From NCBI GenBank assembly GCA_003500135.1, contig DNTA01000175.1, forward strand, positions 1-8,599: a stretch of 8,599 bases of DNA. The letters run 5' to 3'. A program made the translations under genes and the position numbers. Below the pieces are notes generated by a model. The model saw only the letters and a list, made by a program, of their open reading frames with translations, made no database searches and was not told the origin of the DNA. The first letter of the stretch is position 1, and each line of letters starts with the position of its first letter. Below are positions 5,842-8,599 of this stretch, piece after piece. The DNA is from Cytophagales bacterium (GTDB lineage: Bacteria > Bacteroidota > Bacteroidia > Cytophagales > Cyclobacteriaceae).

Positions 5842-7389
5842 ATGTTGAATCCACAAGATATTGAACAAATCAAAGAAAGAGGTTCCGACCTTGATACAGT
5901 AAAAGAACAAATTGAAAGTTTTAAACACGGGTTCCCTTTCCTGAAGGTCATTCGCGCCGCTTCAGTTCCCGATGGCATAAAAAAGCTCAATGAAAAAGAA
6001 CTGAACGAAGCAACCGGGCTTTTTGACCAAAAATCCAAAGATTCTGATATCGTAAAATTTGTTCCTGCATCAGGTGCTGCCAGCAGGATGTTTAAAGCGC
6101 TTTTCCAATTTATAGAAGACTGGAATGACGACGAGGAGAGCTATGAAAAGCTCACAGCCGATCAAGGTTTTCAATCTGTATTCAATTTCTTTAAAAACAT
6201 AGAAAACTTTGCTTTCTATCAAGACCTGAAAGAAGCTTATGAAAAGGACGGCAAAAGCTTATCCGAAAGTTTGCTGAAGCGTGAATATGTGCCCATTTTA
6301 AAAACCTTGCTGGAGGAAGATGGACTCAGCTATGGCCAGTTGCCAAAAGGCCTTTTGAAGTTCCATAACTACGACGGCGATAGTCGCACGGCGCTTGAAG
6401 AGCACCTGGTAGAAGCAGCTGTTTATGGCAAAAGCGGTGATGGGACCGCCAAAATTCATTTTACAGTTTCTCCTGAGCACCAGGAAAAATTCGAAGCATT
6501 GGTTTCGGAAGTAAAAGGAGCATATGAGTCAAAATATGACGTGAAGTTTGAGATCGGCTACTCTATACAAAAACCATCTACAGACACCATTGCCGTAACA
6601 CCTGAGAACGAACCTTTCCGTGAAAATGACGGGAAACTATTCTTTCGCCCTGGAGGTCACGGGGCCCTGATCGAAAACCTGAACGACATCAAAGCCGATA
6701 TTATCTTTATTAAAAACATTGATAACGTAGTGCCTGACCATTTGAAAGATACTACCTATACTTATAAAAAAGCCCTGGCAGGAGTACTACTGCAATTTCA
6801 GGATAAGGTTTTCTCTTTCCTCAAAAGGCTGGATATGCCGGGCATTTCCGAAACGGAGCTCGATGTGATGCTGGCATTTTTACAGCATGAACTTCATATC
6901 GATAATATTCTTGATTTCGATACAGCTGAAGGCAAACGCAACTTTATCAAATCGAAACTCGACCGGCCGATCCGCGTTTGTGGCATGGTTGTAAATGAAG
7001 GTGAGCCCGGTGGCGGGCCATATTTCGCCGAAAATGCTGACGGCACTTACGGACTTCAGATTGCGGAAAGCTCACAGATCGACACTTCGAACGACATCCA
7101 GCAAAAGATCATGAGCAAGGCGACGCACTTCAACCCCGTCGACCTGGTATGTGCCACCAAAGACTATAAAGGCCAGCCATTTGATCTGACCGAATATGTA
7201 GATCCGGAAACGGGCTTTATTTCCAGTAAATCGAAAAATGGCAAGCCCTTGAAAGCGCTTGAGCTGCCTGGCTTGTGGAATGGCGCCATGTCTGACTGGA
7301 ACACGCTTTTTGTGGAAGTACCGATTGAGACATTCAATCCGGTAAAAACGGTTAACGACCTGTTGCGACCACAACATCAAGGTGCATAA
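5842..7389 (+). CDS. DUF4301 family protein; nucleotidyltransferase-like motifs
   Basis: A 515-residue protein I recognise as DUF4301, a Bacteroidota-centred family without an assigned function. Three conserved-looking blocks stand out. First is KFVPASGAASRMFK (72-85), which resembles the glycine-rich nucleotide-binding loop of sugar nucleotidyltransferases. Second is FFRPGGHGALIENLN (267-281), followed by FIKNIDNVVPDHLKD (289-303), which resembles the PGGHG/PGGNG and 'xxDN' elements of UDP-glucose and UDP-GlcNAc pyrophosphorylases. Third is VCGMVVNEGEPGGGPYF (379-395), placed like the 'G-x-V' strand of that fold. NPVDLVCATKDYKG (431-444) is also likely conserved. No signal peptide or membrane helix is seen, so it should be cytoplasmic. 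It follows tyrA by 47 bp in the same direction and may be co-transcribed. The family call is firm from memory, the enzymatic class is inference, and the substrate is unknown. Confidence 0.85.
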   Translation: MLNPQDIEQIKERGSDLDTVKEQIESFKHGFPFLKVIRAASVPDGIKKLNEKELNEATGLFDQKSKDSDIVKFVPASGAASRMFKALFQFIEDWNDDEESYEKLTADQGFQSVFNFFKNIENFAFYQDLKEAYEKDGKSLSESLLKREYVPILKTLLEEDGLSYGQLPKGLLKFHNYDGDSRTALEEHLVEAAVYGKSGDGTAKIHFTVSPEHQEKFEALVSEVKGAYESKYDVKFEIGYSIQKPSTDTIAVTPENEPFRENDGKLFFRPGGHGALIENLNDIKADIIFIKNIDNVVPDHLKDTTYTYKKALAGVLLQFQDKVFSFLKRLDMPGISETELDVMLAFLQHELHIDNILDFDTAEGKRNFIKSKLDRPIRVCGMVVNEGEPGGGPYFAENADGTYGLQIAESSQIDTSNDIQQKIMSKATHFNPVDLVCATKDYKGQPFDLTEYVDPETGFISSKSKNGKPLKALELPGLWNGAMSDWNTLFVEVPIETFNPVKTVNDLLRPQHQGA

Positions 7390-7398
7390 TTATAATTA
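7387..7398. repeat. 12-bp perfect AT palindrome over the DUF4301 stop codon
   Basis: TAATTATAATTA equals its own reverse complement and includes the TAA stop of the DUF4301 gene. It is composed only of A and T, so chance is a real possibility. Confidence 0.3.
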
Positions 7399-7406
7399 CG
7401 GATCCT

Positions 7407-8599
7407 ATGAAACACATTGTTATCACATTCCTGTGCTGCATTGCCCTATCGACGGCTTTTGCACAGGAAACACTCTGGTTCCCGATTGAACCCGATCAAA
7501 CAATGCCCTTGTTTCGTGAAGTAAATCCTGATGACGCACACCGCTATTATCCTCGCCCATCGATGAAGCGGGATCAGTGGTTTAGCCTGAATGGCAAATG
7601 GCCGTTTACCAGAAATGACGCGGCATAGTATGGCAAACAGATACTGGTTCCCTTTCCGGTCGAGTCGGGACTTTCCGGCGTAAAGGCTACGATAAACGAG
7701 CAATATGTGTTGTAGTACAAGCGTAAGTTTTTCCTGCCAGATTCATGGTCGCACAAATTTATTGTACTCAATATTGATGCTGCCGACTGGGAGACTAAAA
7801 TATTTGTAAACGGCCAGGAGGTTGGACTGCATCGGGGCGGATTCAACCGCTTTCAGTTTGATATTACCCAATACCTGAATATTTCGGGCACTCAGGAGAT
7901 CGAAATTCCAATTTTTCCACCCAACTGAAAATGGCTATCAGCCCCATGGCGGGCAATCGGTGCTCAGTGCCTTATAGGGTCAGGGTGCAGCTAGTGGTAT
8001 CTGGCAATCTGTCTGGCTTGAGCCGGTATTGTGGGAATCATTTAAAGAGGTACGATTCGAAGCCGGTACGAGCGGTGAAGTAACTGTTTACCAGGATTTT
8101 TTTAACATGCCACAACGCGACTCGGTTCAGTATGTGGTCAGATCAGGTAAAAAAACAGTGGTAGATACTACGCTGATTTGCAGTGATAAGGCCTCTATTC
8201 TTATTGACGATCAAGAGTGGTGGTCACCTGAGTCGCCCCACATATCGTGCTGAACTTTCTATCTTTCGCGACGGTCTGTTTTTGGAAAAAATCGACACTT
8301 ATTTTTGGTATCAGACATTTATAAGTGGTTAAAAACGAATCGGGCAAAAAAATATTTCATTTAAATGGCGAACCATATTTTATAAATGGTGAGATGGATA
8401 AAGGAAACTGGACTGATGGAGGTTACCTGGCTTCGACAAAAGAAGGGTGGGTACACGATATAAACGAAGCCAAAAAAATGGGTTACAACGCTATTAAAAA
8501 AGCTAGAAGATCGAACCCGAAATGTAGTACTATTTATCCCAAATTCTGCAATAGGGCAGAAATTGCCCTATGGGCCGACGAAAACCCGGTTTTGTCGGG
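7407..8599 (+). pseudogene. Decayed secreted GH2 beta-galactosidase/glucuronidase-like gene (runs off window)
   Basis: The reading starts with a clear signal peptide (MKHIVITFLCCIALSTAFAQ). GH2 sugar-binding domain landmarks follow in order: WFSLNGKW, ILVPFPVESGLSGV, YKRKFFLPDSW, DWETKIFVNGQEVGLHRGG, FDITQYL, GYQPHGGQSVLSAL and SGIWQSVWLEPV. Next come WWSPESPH joined to YRAELSIFRDG, then LNGEPYFINGEMDKGNWTDGG and AKKMGYNAI at the start of the catalytic barrel, and finally a WADENP-like piece. These sit in all three frames. In-frame stops are TAG at 7626, 7713, 7975, 8525 and 8552. Frame changes occur near 7905-7920, 8240, 8300-8330 and 8500-8540. An intact relative would be a lipoprotein-like or periplasmic glycosidase acting on plant or algal polysaccharide side chains. 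This copy cannot make it. The catalytic glutamates lie beyond the window. Sequencing error could explain some lesions but not so many. Confidence 0.85.
8551..8598. repeat. Two adjacent hairpins at the right edge, inside the GH2 remnant
   Basis: ATAGGGCA (8551-8558) and TGCCCTAT (8564-8571) form a perfect 8-bp stem with a 5-base loop. Three bases later CCGAC-g-AAAAC (8575-8585) pairs with GTTTT-GTCGG (8589-8598), giving 10 bp with one bulged G and a CCG loop. GH2-like coding similarity (ALWADENP in the frame of the 8331 codon) still runs through them, so they may be a by-product of decaying coding sequence and not a separate element. Confidence 0.4.

Noticed and set aside
8029..8253. 74-codon open frame as an independent small gene
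   Set aside because: Its residues align with the GH2 region after SGIWQSVWLEPV and end at a frameshift in WSPESPH, so it is a fragment of the pseudogene.
7407..8599. Genome-wide amber recoding to explain TAG in the GH2 gene
   Set aside because: tyrA uses TAG as its natural stop at the expected length, and the GH2 region also has several frameshifts, so simple decay fits better.
1..8599. CRISPR array, tRNA or rRNA gene
   Set aside because: No regularly spaced repeats and no cloverleaf or rRNA-like sequence were seen in the gaps, which are mostly under 120 bp apart from 234-682.

Overview
The window looks like a Bacteroidota chromosome segment (my guess is a Cytophagales- or Marinilabiliales-like lineage). 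The evidence is a DUF4301 protein, two promoter candidates of the Bacteroidota -7 type (TAnnTTTG), an almost complete lack of Shine-Dalgarno sequences, and a secreted glycoside hydrolase family 2 remnant of a type common in that phylum. The taxonomic call comes from gene content and style, not from a marker gene.

Layout. The left edge (1-233, minus) holds the N-terminal helix-turn-helix part of an IS630-like transposase that runs off the window. Positions 234-682 have no convincing gene but contain several inverted repeats. A small two-helix membrane protein (683-1099, minus) is divergent from a HisC-like aminotransferase with a twin-arginine signal (1160-2317). A U32-family protein follows (2378-3649), which keeps the full family signature and four cysteines and resembles the tRNA/rRNA hydroxylation proteins TrhP/RlhA. 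A probable terminator and a promoter then separate it from a tight pair: a class I/II aminotransferase (3770-4933) and prephenate dehydrogenase TyrA (4940-5794), 6 bp apart. A perfect 12-bp AT-rich inverted repeat fills the gap before a 515-aa DUF4301 protein (5842-7389) with motifs reminiscent of UDP-sugar pyrophosphorylases. The right end (7407 to the edge) is a decayed GH2 beta-galactosidase-like gene with five amber stops and several frameshifts.

How it fits together. TyrA and the adjacent aminotransferase plausibly make the last two steps of tyrosine synthesis (prephenate to 4-hydroxyphenylpyruvate to tyrosine). The aminotransferase may also serve phenylalanine. Prephenate dehydratase and DAHP synthase, often clustered with these genes in Bacteroidota, are not in the window. 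The U32 neighbour is notable because U32-dependent 5-hydroxyuridine/5-hydroxycytidine formation in E. coli has been reported to depend on prephenate, so a prephenate-using gene and a prephenate-dependent RNA modification gene would sit side by side. Both window ends show decay or mobile DNA (transposase, GH2 pseudogene), while the middle is well-preserved housekeeping metabolism. I see no CRISPR array, tRNA, rRNA or clear defence system.
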